DNA of 64,000 bases from an uncultured Neglectibacter sp. GTDB taxonomy: Bacteria > Bacillota > Clostridia > Oscillospirales > Acutalibacteraceae. Each line of letters begins with the position of its first letter. Positions within the stretch are counted from its first letter, which is position 1. The position numbers and the translations under genes are program-made. Shown in pieces: positions 25,056-34,292 of this stretch. The notes beneath the pieces were generated by a model. The model did not search any database and was not told the DNA's origin. It saw only the letters and a list, made by a program, of their open reading frames with translations. The DNA is taken from positions 1 to 64,000 of the forward strand of contig CAJFSY010000002.1 of NCBI GenBank assembly GCA_904419785.1, written 5' to 3'.

Positions 25056-25757
25056 CTTATAGACCAAGAGGGAATCTTTTGCCTCTTTCGTAACCCGGCG
25101 GGATTCCCGTATCTTTTGAATGGTTTTGTTTTGTATCCATGGCGACAAGCTTCGCTGGGACAATAAGGTTTCTAGCTCTTTTGGAAAGGACACATACCAC
25201 ATGGAAAGAGCCCATGCCACCGCCATTTTGGCATAATAGCCCGGATGGTCCACCTTTTGCAGCAGCGCAAGGCTGTCCGCAAGATGGTCTTGGTCAATGA
25301 AGTGGGCAAGCTGTGTCACCACGGCGAAGCGGGCAAAGAATTCGCCCTTATGGGTATAGAAAGGGAGGAGATAACGCCAGAGGGATTCAGCGTCCTGGGC
25401 GGAAAGAGGCTTTAAGCTTCCGCAAAACGTATCGCAAACCGCCCAGTTGTCGATCAGGGGAAGGAACTCCTCCACCCAAGGCTGTTTTTCACCCCACGGG
25501 ACTTTCAGCCCGCCGATGACCAGCCCACGCAGCTGAATCTCTTCATAAGAACCGTTATGGCTGCTGGATAGAAATTCCTCAGGCCCGCTGCGCAGGATCT
25601 TTTTCGCCAAAGCTCGCAGGGCGGGCAACCGAATGCCGTAAGTGGTCTCCACCCCAGGGAGCAGGCTCTCGTTAAACGCTTTGTACTGGGGATCGGCAAG
25701 CTGTTCCAGTTCCCGCAGGATGGAAGAAGGATCGCCGGGATGAAAAGGAGCGCTCAT
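25050..25757 (-). CDS. AlkD-like DNA alkylation repair protein
   Basis: 235 residues of HEAT-like helical repeats. Features include TYGIRLPALRALAKKI near the start, the NWAVCDTFCGSLKP segment that supplies the Trp-Asp of the lesion pocket in AlkD, and YYAKMAVAWALSMWYV. AlkD enzymes remove positively charged alkylated bases without base flipping. Its ATG overlaps the stop of the upstream glycosyltransferase gene by four bases (ATGA), giving tight translational coupling. Confidence 0.88.
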   Translation of the reverse strand: MSAPFHPGDPSSILRELEQLADPQYKAFNESLLPGVETTYGIRLPALRALAKKILRSGPEEFLSSSHNGSYEEIQLRGLVIGGLKVPWGEKQPWVEEFLPLIDNWAVCDTFCGSLKPLSAQDAESLWRYLLPFYTHKGEFFARFAVVTQLAHFIDQDHLADSLALLQKVDHPGYYAKMAVAWALSMWYVSFPKELETLLSQRSLSPWIQNKTIQKIRESRRVTKEAKDSLLVYKL

Positions 25758-26875
25758 TTTTGTTCTCCCACCAAGTCGCGTATCAAGGCCAGCAGATTGG
25801 GGATAGACTGGGATTTATCAAATTCTTTGCAGTTCTCACGCATCTCTTGCAGCTTTTCCTTTTCCCGAAGCAGAGAAGAGATGACTTCGGCAAAGTTGCC
25901 GTCCTTTTGCAGACGCACACCCATGTCGTGGATTTTCAAGAAATTGGCGTTGTCCTCTTCCTGACCCGGAATGGCATCGAACACGGCCATGGGGAGGTTG
26001 CATGCCAAGGCTTCAGACACAGTTAGTCCGCCGGGCTTCGTCACTAGCAGGTCGCTGGCGTGCATGTATTTTTCCACTTCCTCGGTAAAATAAATAAGGC
26101 GTGTGGGGATATGGTCTCCATGGGCCAATTCTTTTTCAAAGGCTTCATACAGCTTCTGGTTCCTTCCGGTGATGACGATAATCTGCATCTTCACATCGGT
26201 GGATTCCAGATCGCGGTAAAGCTTCATGATATTGGACACGCCAAAGCTGCCTGCCATAAACAGCAAAGTGGGAAGATCGGGGTCCAGCTGGATTTCGCGC
26301 AAAAGCATATCGCGGTCCTCCCGATGGAAAAAGACACCGTGCACAGGGATGCCGAAAGGATAGATTTTTTCTTTTGCCACGCCGAAAGTCATAAGTTCCG
26401 GAACCATATCTTCGCTGGCTACCACATAGGCATCCACATAGGGAGCAATCCACGCCCGGTGTACGCCATAGTCGGTGAGGATGCAGATCAAGGGAGCGGT
26501 AATGGTGCCATCCTCTTTCAAGTCGGAAACCATTTCTGTGGCGAAGGGGTGGGTGGTCAGGATAACGTCCGGGTGGTAGCGGGAAATAGCGGCATACAGC
26601 AAATTGCTGAACAGGCCGCTAAGTTTTGGAACCAAATCCGAAAAGAGGTTTTGCCGGTTGGTTTGTTTGTAGAGCCGCCCGAACATAGCAGGCACGCGCT
26701 TGGCCATAAAGCGATAGCTGTCGCATACAGTTTTGTCAAGAAAGCGGTTGATTGCTTTTAAGGTGTCTATGGTGACCACTTCATAGCCAGTATTGTCGCG
26801 GATATATTTTTCCACGGCAGCGGATGCCCGCATATGACCGCCGCCCGTGGCTGCGGTCAAAAGCATGATTTTCAT
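25754..26875 (-). CDS. Diacylglycerol glucosyltransferase-like (MGDG synthase/UgtP family)
   Basis: 373 residues with a GT-B fold. MLLTAATGGGHMRASAAVEKY is the N-terminal MGDG-synthase pattern, TTHPFATEMV and LTDYGVHRAWI follow, and the C-domain has the nucleotide-sugar motif VTKPGGLTVSEALACNLPM. These enzymes add glucose or galactose to diacylglycerol to give membrane glycolipids, which can also anchor lipoteichoic acid. AGAGGAG is 6-7 bases before the ATG. It forms an overlapping pair with the AlkD-like gene. Confidence 0.88.
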   Translation of the reverse strand: MKIMLLTAATGGGHMRASAAVEKYIRDNTGYEVVTIDTLKAINRFLDKTVCDSYRFMAKRVPAMFGRLYKQTNRQNLFSDLVPKLSGLFSNLLYAAISRYHPDVILTTHPFATEMVSDLKEDGTITAPLICILTDYGVHRAWIAPYVDAYVVASEDMVPELMTFGVAKEKIYPFGIPVHGVFFHREDRDMLLREIQLDPDLPTLLFMAGSFGVSNIMKLYRDLESTDVKMQIIVITGRNQKLYEAFEKELAHGDHIPTRLIYFTEEVEKYMHASDLLVTKPGGLTVSEALACNLPMAVFDAIPGQEEDNANFLKIHDMGVRLQKDGNFAEVISSLLREKEKLQEMRENCKEFDKSQSIPNLLALIRDLVGEQK

Positions 26876-27111
26876 AAAATCTCCTCTTTTTCCTTTGGTT
26901 TTCCCGGCTTAAAACGACTCCACCAAGTGGCGCCGCCGGCGGGATAAAAAGTACTTTTTAAAACAATGGGTTCAGCGGTAAAAACTGCGCGCTCCATCCC
27001 CTGAAAAGCATTTTTTTATTACAGCTCCATATGGCGAAAGCTACTGGAAATATTGTAGCACGAATTGTGCCAAAAAGCCAGTTTTTTCGTGAATTTGCAA
27101 GGGATTGCCGC
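26876..27111. other. Intergenic region between divergent genes
   Basis: No gene is visible here. It should hold the minus-strand promoter of the glycosyltransferase-alkD pair, but I find only a TACAAT (27057-27052, minus) without a convincing -35. GCACGAATTGTGC at 27058-27070 is a small dyad, and a GC-rich palindromic patch lies near 26938. Confidence 0.4.
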
Positions 27112-27140
27112 TTTACATTTCCTTTGGGGAAAGGTATAAT
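27112..27140 (+). promoter_or_regulatory. Promoter of the VanW gene
   Basis: TTTACA (27112-27117), 17 bases, TATAAT (27135-27140). The leader to the ATG is about 87 bases. Confidence 0.8.
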
Positions 27141-27233
27141 AAAAAAGATTCGTCAAAGAGTGTTTGAGGGAGAAAGAACAGCTTTCTTCTTTGCTTAGAT
27201 AAGTAAGATTTATGTAAAGAAAGGATGGGGTAC

Positions 27234-28826
27234 ATGCGCAATAATGTCTTTTTGATGAAGTTTGCCATTGGGGCCGCTTCTTTGCTTCTCGTGGGAGGGC
27301 TTTGCGGTTGTTCTAATTTTGAAAAAACATCGTCTCTTTCCTCGCAAGTTGAGAATGCCAATGTCTTTCCGGAAGGAGCCACCATTGGCGGGAAAAATAT
27401 CGGCGGAAAAACCGAGGAAGAAGCGTTGGAAATCGCCAAGGGAGCTATTCAGGAAGCAGTGGATTCCATGGAAATTACCGTGAAATTCCGAGATGATACC
27501 ATTGTTCTTTCAGGAGAGGATTTTGTTACCCAGGACGTGCTGGAACTGACCATGCCCCAGTTTTTTGAGGAACACAAAGGGGAAGAATATCCTTTGGATT
27601 ATGTGGTGGATTTATCCGAAACAGGCGAACAGAAGCTGCTTGACGCGGCGGAAGCCTGCGCGGTGGAGGGCCAGGATGCCACGGTATCTGGAAAAGCCGA
27701 GGATGGCAGCTTTACATTCACAGAGGAACAAGCCGGCAGCCGGGTAGACCTTCCCAAAACATTGGAGAGTGTGCGGCAGCTGCTTTCCCAAAAGCACGGA
27801 GGGGATATTCAAGCTGCTTTTCTGGAAACACCGCCCCAGTTGACCAAAGCGTATTTGCAAGAGCATTTCACAAAGCTTTCCAGCTATAGCACCGTCTCTA
27901 CCAATACGGCTAACGGCAACAGCAATATGGCGCTGGCTCTTTCAAAAATAAACGGCACAGTCCTTCAACCCGGACAGGAATTTTCTTATAACACGGCTTT
28001 GGGAGACAGCACCGATCCTGCTAACGGATGGCTCCCCGCAGGCGGCATTTCCGGCGGCGTGATTGTGCAGATGTATGGCGGCGGTATCTGTCAAGGTTCT
28101 TCTACGTTATATATCGCAGCCCTGTATGCCGGTATGGAAATTGTGGAGCGCTATAACCATTCTATCCCGTCGTCTTATTGCCCCATTGGTCTGGACGCCA
28201 CTGTGGATTATGGGAATCTTGATTTCCGTTTCCGCAATCCAATGGAGACCCCGGTGTATATCAGCGCTTGGATGGACGGCACCACTTTGTATGTGCAATT
28301 TTATGGGTGCTTCCCCGAAGAGTGGGATTCTGTAGCGGTTTCTTCTGAACAGACCGGCTCTGAAGGTCCCTTGGGTTCCGTGAGTTTCCGGGAAGATTCC
28401 AACCTGGCATCAGGACAGTATGTGCGCAGGTCCTCGGGAAATTATGGCTATACTGCACGGGCTTACCGCAGCTACTACAAAGGGGAAGAATTGGTCAAGA
28501 GCGAGGAACTGCCCTCTTCCAGCTACCCCGCTTCGGGCAAGGTCTACGCGGTTGGTCCCGGCACGGATACGGATAAGGTGGACACTTCCAAAGAGTCGGG
28601 GAATACTTCTGAATCAAACCCCACACCGACCCCTACGCCTACAGCCACTCCAACACCGAAACCAGCTACACCCACGCCTGTGCCGGCCACACCTACTCCC
28701 GCGCCTACCCCTGCTCCGGCAACGCCTACACCCGAGCCTGCTACTCCCACCCCTGACCCGGTGACCCCAGAGCCGGAAGAACCTACCCCGACTCCGGATA
28801 CATCGTCACTGCCGGAAGAAGGCTGA
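27234..28826 (+). CDS. VanW-domain lipoprotein with Pro/Thr tail
   Basis: 530 residues. The signal peptide ends in GGLCGC, a lipobox with Cys26 as the likely lipid site. Then come a peptidoglycan-binding-type domain (about 45-200) and a VanW domain (about 215-360) with NGTVLQPGQEFSYN, YGGGICQGSSTLY and the DYGNLDFRFRN block. A G5-like stretch and a Pro/Thr-rich tail of about 65 residues close the protein. VanW proteins sit at the cell wall; the biochemical role is unknown, and this gene is not linked to vancomycin genes. The start at 27234 fits AAAGGATGG better than the ATG at 27225. Confidence 0.88.
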   Translation: MRNNVFLMKFAIGAASLLLVGGLCGCSNFEKTSSLSSQVENANVFPEGATIGGKNIGGKTEEEALEIAKGAIQEAVDSMEITVKFRDDTIVLSGEDFVTQDVLELTMPQFFEEHKGEEYPLDYVVDLSETGEQKLLDAAEACAVEGQDATVSGKAEDGSFTFTEEQAGSRVDLPKTLESVRQLLSQKHGGDIQAAFLETPPQLTKAYLQEHFTKLSSYSTVSTNTANGNSNMALALSKINGTVLQPGQEFSYNTALGDSTDPANGWLPAGGISGGVIVQMYGGGICQGSSTLYIAALYAGMEIVERYNHSIPSSYCPIGLDATVDYGNLDFRFRNPMETPVYISAWMDGTTLYVQFYGCFPEEWDSVAVSSEQTGSEGPLGSVSFREDSNLASGQYVRRSSGNYGYTARAYRSYYKGEELVKSEELPSSSYPASGKVYAVGPGTDTDKVDTSKESGNTSESNPTPTPTPTATPTPKPATPTPVPATPTPAPTPAPATPTPEPATPTPDPVTPEPEEPTPTPDTSSLPEEG

Positions 28827-28842
28827 TTCATAAAAATTTCAG

Positions 28843-28874
28843 TCCCCAGCGCTTGGTTCAGGTGCTGGGGATTT
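28843..28874 (+). terminator. Terminator-like hairpin after the VanW gene
   Basis: TCCCCAGCGC (28843-28852) pairs with GTGCTGGGGA (28862-28871). Only three T bases follow, so read-through into nadE is possible. Confidence 0.5.
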
Positions 28875-28906
28875 GATGGTTATCACGCTGGAAAGGATGA
28901 TGGTTT

Positions 28907-30820
28907 GTGAAAGACGGATTTTTCCGGATAGCCGCTGCCACGCCCCAAGTCTATGTGGCAGATGTGGAGGAAAATTTAAAACAGATTCAGGAGAAGATAA
29001 AGCAGGCCGCCGGTAAAGGCTGCGGCGCTGTGTGTTTTCCCGAGCTTTCTCTTACCGCTTATACCTGCGGGGATTTGTTTCGGGACCGTACCCTTCTGCT
29101 GCAGGCGGAACGGGCTTTGGAAACCCTGATGGAACGCACCGCCGGGCTGGACATTCTCTGCGTGGTGGGCGTGCCGGTTCCTTGGGAGGGAGCCCTTTAC
29201 AACTGTGCCGCCGTATTTCACAGAGGGCGGCTTTTAGGTTTGCCCGCCAAGGAATATATCCCCAATTATTCTGAGTTTTACGAGGCCAGGCACTTTACCT
29301 CCGCTCCGGAAGCGCGGGAGGTATCTTACGCCGGGCAAAGAGCTCTCTTGGGAAAAGGGTTGCTGTTCTGCTGTGAGAATGTACCGGAACTTTCCGTGGG
29401 CGTGGAAATCTGCGAAGATTTGTGGAGCGCGCTGCCTCCCAGCATTGGGTTGGCCAGAAACGGGGCCACGGTATTGCTGAATCCGTCTTGTTCGGATGAA
29501 ACGATCGGCAAAGCGGAATACCGCCGGGAATTGGTGCGTCAGCACTCTGGCCGGCTTTTGGCAGCTTACGCTTATGTGGATAGCGGCCTGGGGGAATCCA
29601 CCACAGATATGGTGTTCGCCGGACATGACATAATCGCTGAAAACGGAGCCATTTTAAAAGAAAGCGAACTTTTTACCACAGGTTTGATCGAAGCGGACGT
29701 GGATTTGGAGCGGCTGGCCCAGGAGCGCCGCCGGATGAATACATGGCAGTCTGTCCATGAAGAAGGGTATGTGCGCGTCCCCTTCCGTTATGAGCAGGCC
29801 ACGTTAGAAGCGTTTGAACCTCAGCGGGATTTTGCCCGGTATCCCTTTGTGCCACAAGACGCGGCAGGGCTCAGCGACCGGTGCCAGCTGATCTTGACCA
29901 TGCAAAGCGTGGGCCTTGCCACGCGGTTGGAGCATATCGGCGGAAAAGTGGCTGTGGTGGGGCTTTCCGGCGGGCTGGATTCCACGCTGGCGCTGCTTGT
30001 CACAGCCCGGGCCTTTGACCGCCTGGGTCTTCCCAGGACAGGGATACACGCTCTTTCCATGCCTTGTTTTGGAACCACCAGCCGCACGAAATCCAACGCC
30101 CAGCGCATCGCTGAGGAATTGGGAGTGGACTTCAAAGAAGTATCCATCGAGAAAGCGGTGCGGCAGCATTTTGCGGATATCGGCCAAAAGGAAACCGATC
30201 TGGACGTGACGTATGAGAATTCCCAGGCCCGCGAGCGCACCCAGGTGTTGATGGATACCGCCAACCGGTTTGGTGGGATCGTCATCGGTACGGGGGATTT
30301 GTCGGAATTGGCTTTGGGATGGGCCACCTACAACGGGGACCATATGTCCATGTACGGTGTGAACGCGTCTATCCCAAAAACCTTGGTGCGGCACTTGGTC
30401 CGCTATGCCGCCGACCACAGTGAGCCCCGGCTGCGGGAAGCACTTTTGGACGTGCTGGATACGCCGGTCAGTCCGGAACTGCTGCCGCCCAAAGATGGGG
30501 AGATTGCTCAAAAGACAGAGGAATTGGTGGGCCCCTATGAATTGCACGACTTTTTCTTATATTATATGCTGCGGTTTGGCTTCACCCCCGGAAAGATATA
30601 CCGGATGGCCTGCCGTTCGTTTGCGGGGCAGTATGAGGAAGCTGTGGTCAAACGGTGGCTGACCGCCTTTTACCGCCGGTTCTTTACCCAGCAGTTTAAG
30701 CGCTCTTGTTTACCGGATGGCCCCAAAGTCGGCTCGGTCACCCTGTCTCCCAGAGGGGATTTCCGAATGCCCAGCGACGCCAGTTGGCATTTGTGGCAAA
30801 AAGAGCTGGAATCTTTGTGA
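28907..30820 (+). CDS. nadE: Glutamine-dependent NAD+ synthetase
   Basis: 637 residues. The N-terminal nitrilase-type glutaminase has the triad Glu46 (FPELSL), Lys115 (LPAKEYIPN) and Cys169 (GVEICEDLW). The C-terminal synthetase has the PP-loop SGGLDST (354-360). It makes NAD+ from deamido-NAD+, ATP and glutamine. Length and domain order match the two-domain form of Mycobacterium and many Clostridia. The start is GTG at 28907 with GGAAAGGAT upstream. It heads a co-directional run nadE, dehydrogenase, desulfurase, thiI, cinA. Confidence 0.96.
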   Translation: MKDGFFRIAAATPQVYVADVEENLKQIQEKIKQAAGKGCGAVCFPELSLTAYTCGDLFRDRTLLLQAERALETLMERTAGLDILCVVGVPVPWEGALYNCAAVFHRGRLLGLPAKEYIPNYSEFYEARHFTSAPEAREVSYAGQRALLGKGLLFCCENVPELSVGVEICEDLWSALPPSIGLARNGATVLLNPSCSDETIGKAEYRRELVRQHSGRLLAAYAYVDSGLGESTTDMVFAGHDIIAENGAILKESELFTTGLIEADVDLERLAQERRRMNTWQSVHEEGYVRVPFRYEQATLEAFEPQRDFARYPFVPQDAAGLSDRCQLILTMQSVGLATRLEHIGGKVAVVGLSGGLDSTLALLVTARAFDRLGLPRTGIHALSMPCFGTTSRTKSNAQRIAEELGVDFKEVSIEKAVRQHFADIGQKETDLDVTYENSQARERTQVLMDTANRFGGIVIGTGDLSELALGWATYNGDHMSMYGVNASIPKTLVRHLVRYAADHSEPRLREALLDVLDTPVSPELLPPKDGEIAQKTEELVGPYELHDFFLYYMLRFGFTPGKIYRMACRSFAGQYEEAVVKRWLTAFYRRFFTQQFKRSCLPDGPKVGSVTLSPRGDFRMPSDASWHLWQKELESL

Positions 30821-30878
30821 TGGGGAAACGATCAGGGAAAGGCTGCGCTGTCCCTTAAAAATAAAATGAGGTGCTTTT

Positions 30879-31889
30879 ATGGATAACAAAAGAGTTTTGG
30901 TCACCATACCGGTAAAAGCAGAACATGTGAAAAAATTGGAGCAGGCGGCGCCCCATTGGGAGTTCCGTTTTCATGGCAACGGCGGCTTGATTTGTGCCCG
31001 GCCGGAAGAAGTAATGGAACGCCAGCCTCTGACGCAAGAGGATGTGGATTGGGCCGACGTGATCTTGGGGAATGTGCCCGAGACCATGCTGACAGGCTCT
31101 CCAAAACTTTTGTGGCTGCAAACCAACAGCGCCGGAGTGGAGGCATATATCCAGCCGGGAGTGCTGGCGGAAAACACCTTGCTGACAAACGCCACCGGCG
31201 CTTATGGCTTGGCTATTTCCGAACATATGCTGGGGATGCTGCTGGGACTGTTTAAAAAGCTGGAACTTTACAGAGACGCTCAAAAAGAAGGCAAATGGCA
31301 GTCTTTGGGAGCAGTGCGGGCTGTGCACGGCGCCACGGTGTTGGTGCTGGGTATGGGAGACATTGGCGGGGAATTCGGCAAACGCTGCAAAGTGCTGGGG
31401 GCGAAAGTCATCGGCGTGCGGAGGAGCAACCGGAAAAAGCCCGATTATGCCGACGAGGTCCACTTGCTGGAAGATTTGGACCAGCTGTTGCCAAGAGCGG
31501 ATGTAGTGGCTGTGACCCTGCCTGGTACGGAAGCCACCCGGGGATTGATCAATAAGGAGCGGCTTGCAAAAATGAAAGAAGGCGCGGTACTTTTGAATGT
31601 AGGCCGCGGATTCATTGTGGACACGGAAGCGCTTTGCGACGCGTTGGAAAGCGGGCATCTTTCGGGAGCCGGCGTAGATGTGACCGACCCTGAACCTTTG
31701 CCATCCGATCATCGCTTGTGGAAAATACCCACAGCAGTGATAACACCCCATGTTTCCGGTTTTTATCATTTGCGTGAGACCCACGAGCGGATCGTGGAAA
31801 TTTTCGCGGAAAATTTGGAGCATTTCCGCAATGGCGAACCTTTGCGCAACCAGGTGGATTTCTCCACTGGTTACCGAAAGCTGCCTTGA
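30879..31889 (+). CDS. D-2-hydroxyacid dehydrogenase
   Basis: 336 residues. The Rossmann motif LGMGDIGGEFG (157-167) binds NAD(P), and the catalytic trio fits Arg243 (NVGRGF), Glu272 (DPEPLP) and His291 (TPHVSG). It reduces a 2-keto acid or oxidises a D-2-hydroxy acid; the substrate cannot be told. A PDLP-type catalytic end and no regulatory ACT domain suggest a degradative or general enzyme, not SerA. The gene is 58 bases after nadE and 14 before the desulfurase. Confidence 0.92.
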   Translation: MDNKRVLVTIPVKAEHVKKLEQAAPHWEFRFHGNGGLICARPEEVMERQPLTQEDVDWADVILGNVPETMLTGSPKLLWLQTNSAGVEAYIQPGVLAENTLLTNATGAYGLAISEHMLGMLLGLFKKLELYRDAQKEGKWQSLGAVRAVHGATVLVLGMGDIGGEFGKRCKVLGAKVIGVRRSNRKKPDYADEVHLLEDLDQLLPRADVVAVTLPGTEATRGLINKERLAKMKEGAVLLNVGRGFIVDTEALCDALESGHLSGAGVDVTDPEPLPSDHRLWKIPTAVITPHVSGFYHLRETHERIVEIFAENLEHFRNGEPLRNQVDFSTGYRKLP

Positions 31890-31903
31890 GAGAAGGAACG
31901 GAC

Positions 31904-33052
31904 ATGATAGAAGAACGAACGGAACATTATTTGGATAACAGCGCCACGACGCAAGTGCTGCCGTCTGTGGCCCAAAAAGCTGTGGAACTGATGGTGGAAG
32001 AATTCGGCAACCCGTCGTCTTTGCATACCCGGGGATTCCGGGCCAGAAAGCTGTTGGAGGAATCCCGGCGGCTGGTGGCGGAGCGTCTCGGGGCCCAGCC
32101 GGAGGAGATCACCTTTACCAGTGGCGGCACCGAAAGCAACAACCTGGCTGTTTTTGGAGCGGCTCAAGCACGGCGCCGCATGGGGAATAAAATCGTCACC
32201 ACGGCGGCGGAACACGATTCTGTGCTGAACCCTTGCAAAGAATTGGAAAAGCAAGGCTTTGAGGTAGTGTACCTGAGACCGGACGGTTCCGGCCATCTGC
32301 CGGAAGAGGCCCTGGCGGAAGCAATCGACGAGAAAACGATTTTGGTCAGCGTGATGCTGGTCAATAATGAGACAGGGGCTATTTTTCCCGTGCAGGCCGC
32401 GGGGAGGGCCATTCGCCGGAACAAAGCCCCCGCCTTGCTGCACGTGGATGCAGTTCAGGGATTTGGAAAGCTTCCTTTCACTGTGAAAAAGTTGGGCGTG
32501 GACCTTTTGACCATCAGCGGTCATAAAATCCATGCACCCAAAGGGATCGGCGCGCTGTACGTAAAAAAGGGCGTGCGGATTTTGCCCCAAGCGTTAGGCG
32601 GAAGCCAGGAGCGCGGAATGCGTTCCGGTACGGAAAGCGTGCCGCTGATCTGCGCCCTGGGGGAAGCGGTCCGTTTGCTGCCCCCGGCTGAGGAAGCTTT
32701 GGAACAGGTGAAGGAATTAAACGCCCTGCTGCGGGAAAAACTGAGCCAGATGCCCGAAGTGGTCATCCATTCCCCAGAGGACGGCCTGCCTTATGTGCTG
32801 AACTTTTCCGCCGGAAGTGTGCGGGGGGAAACCATGCTCCATTTTTTAGCGGAACGGGGCGTGTATGTCAGTTCCGGGTCAGCTTGCGGGAAGGCCAAGC
32901 CCAGCCATGTGCTGGAAGCCATGGCTTTGCCCCGGGCGCAGGTGGAGAGTGCTTTGCGTGTGAGCTTTTCTCGGTTTAGCGTCCCGGAGGACGTGGAAGC
33001 CCTGGTGGAAGGTTTAGCTGCCGGTCTGGAATCCTTGGCGCGGAGCAGGTAA
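31904..33052 (+). CDS. Cysteine desulfurase (NifS/NifZ-like)
   Basis: 382 residues. PLP binds Lys208 in TISGHKIHAPKG, and the sulfur-carrying Cys328 lies in YVSSGSACGK. It takes sulfur from cysteine as a persulfide. The next gene, 25 bases on, is thiI, so as with NifZ-ThiI in Bacillus subtilis it is likely the sulfur donor for 4-thiouridine in tRNA rather than the main Fe-S desulfurase. No iscU or sufU lies nearby. The start at 31904 has AGAAGGAAC upstream. Confidence 0.92.
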   Translation: MIEERTEHYLDNSATTQVLPSVAQKAVELMVEEFGNPSSLHTRGFRARKLLEESRRLVAERLGAQPEEITFTSGGTESNNLAVFGAAQARRRMGNKIVTTAAEHDSVLNPCKELEKQGFEVVYLRPDGSGHLPEEALAEAIDEKTILVSVMLVNNETGAIFPVQAAGRAIRRNKAPALLHVDAVQGFGKLPFTVKKLGVDLLTISGHKIHAPKGIGALYVKKGVRILPQALGGSQERGMRSGTESVPLICALGEAVRLLPPAEEALEQVKELNALLREKLSQMPEVVIHSPEDGLPYVLNFSAGSVRGETMLHFLAERGVYVSSGSACGKAKPSHVLEAMALPRAQVESALRVSFSRFSVPEDVEALVEGLAAGLESLARSR

Positions 33053-33077
33053 AAGTTTGATATTTGGAGTTGAATGT

Positions 33078-34253
33078 ATGCCACAAGAAGTAATTTTGCT
33101 GAAATTGGGGGAGATCGCTCTCAAGGGTCTGAACCGCCGGGCCTTTGAGGACGTTCTCCTGAAGAATATACGCCGCCGGCTGCAAAATACCGGGGAATTT
33201 TTCGTGTCCTCGGTACAGTCTACCATTTACGTAGAGCCCAAAAACGAGGATGCTGATATGGATTTAGCTGAGGACCGGGTATCGAAAGTTTTTGGCGTAG
33301 TGGGCTATGCCAGGGCAGGCGTAGCGGAGAAAGACCTGGGAAAAATCCAGGAGCGGGCCGCGGAATATCTGGCTGACCAGCTGGAAGAGATTTCCAGCTT
33401 TAAAGTGGAGTGTAAACGCAGCGATAAAAAGTTCCCCTACAAATCCCCGGAAGTTTCCGCGGAGGTGGGAGGCTTTTTGCTGGAACGGTTCCCCCATCTG
33501 CGTGTGGACGTGCACAACCCCGATCTGACCGTTCGGGTCGAAGTGCGGGAACGATATGCCTTTGTCCACGCGGACACAAAGCCCGGCGCGGGGGGAATCC
33601 CGGTGGGTACCGGCGGCAAGGCGGCTATCCTCATCAGCGGCGGTTTGGACAGCCCAGTGGCCGCTTGGATGATGGCCAAGCGAGGGGTGGAACTGACTGC
33701 CGTCCACTTTGCCAGCCCACCCTATACCAGTGAGCTGGCCCATGAAAAAGTGGCCAGACTGCTGAAAAAAGTGAGCCAATACGCTGGGCGCATCAAGTTT
33801 GTCACTGTGAACTTTACCCATCTCCAGGAAGAGATACGTGATAAATGCCCCGAAGAGCTGAGCACGGTGATACTCCGGCGGTTCATGCTGCGGGCGGCAG
33901 AACGTGTGGCCCGGGACGAAGGGTGTTCCGCCCTGATTACCGGGGAAAGCCTGGGCCAAGTGGCGAGCCAGACCATCCAGGCCATTGCCTGCACAGACGC
34001 TGTGGCTACGATGCCCGTGTTCCGACCGCTGATCGGTTCGGATAAATCGGAGATCGTTAAGGTGGCGCATATGATTGATACTTTTGATATCTCCATTGAG
34101 CCTTACGAGGACTGCTGTACCATCTTTACCCCCAAGCATCCCCGCACAAAGCCGATCCTCCATTTTGTGGAGTCCGGCGAAAAAGCCATTGACGGCGAGG
34201 CGCTGTTGGAGGAATCTCTGGCGAAGTTGGAGACAGAATGGATCATGCCGTAA
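33078..34253 (+). CDS. thiI: tRNA 4-thiouridine synthetase ThiI
   Basis: 391 residues. NFLD and THUMP domains (about 1-170) come before the PP-loop ATPase with ISGGLDSP (186-193). The later CCTIFTPKHP segment holds a Cys pair. It forms s4U8 in tRNA and can supply sulfur for thiamin. Like Bacillus ThiI it lacks the C-terminal rhodanese domain, so it needs a dedicated desulfurase, which is the gene before it. TTGGAG is upstream of the ATG at 33078. Confidence 0.95.
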   Translation: MPQEVILLKLGEIALKGLNRRAFEDVLLKNIRRRLQNTGEFFVSSVQSTIYVEPKNEDADMDLAEDRVSKVFGVVGYARAGVAEKDLGKIQERAAEYLADQLEEISSFKVECKRSDKKFPYKSPEVSAEVGGFLLERFPHLRVDVHNPDLTVRVEVRERYAFVHADTKPGAGGIPVGTGGKAAILISGGLDSPVAAWMMAKRGVELTAVHFASPPYTSELAHEKVARLLKKVSQYAGRIKFVTVNFTHLQEEIRDKCPEELSTVILRRFMLRAAERVARDEGCSALITGESLGQVASQTIQAIACTDAVATMPVFRPLIGSDKSEIVKVAHMIDTFDISIEPYEDCCTIFTPKHPRTKPILHFVESGEKAIDGEALLEESLAKLETEWIMP

Positions 34254-34292
34254 GGCAGTTGGAATTTGCATTGAAGAATAGGAGGAACGACC

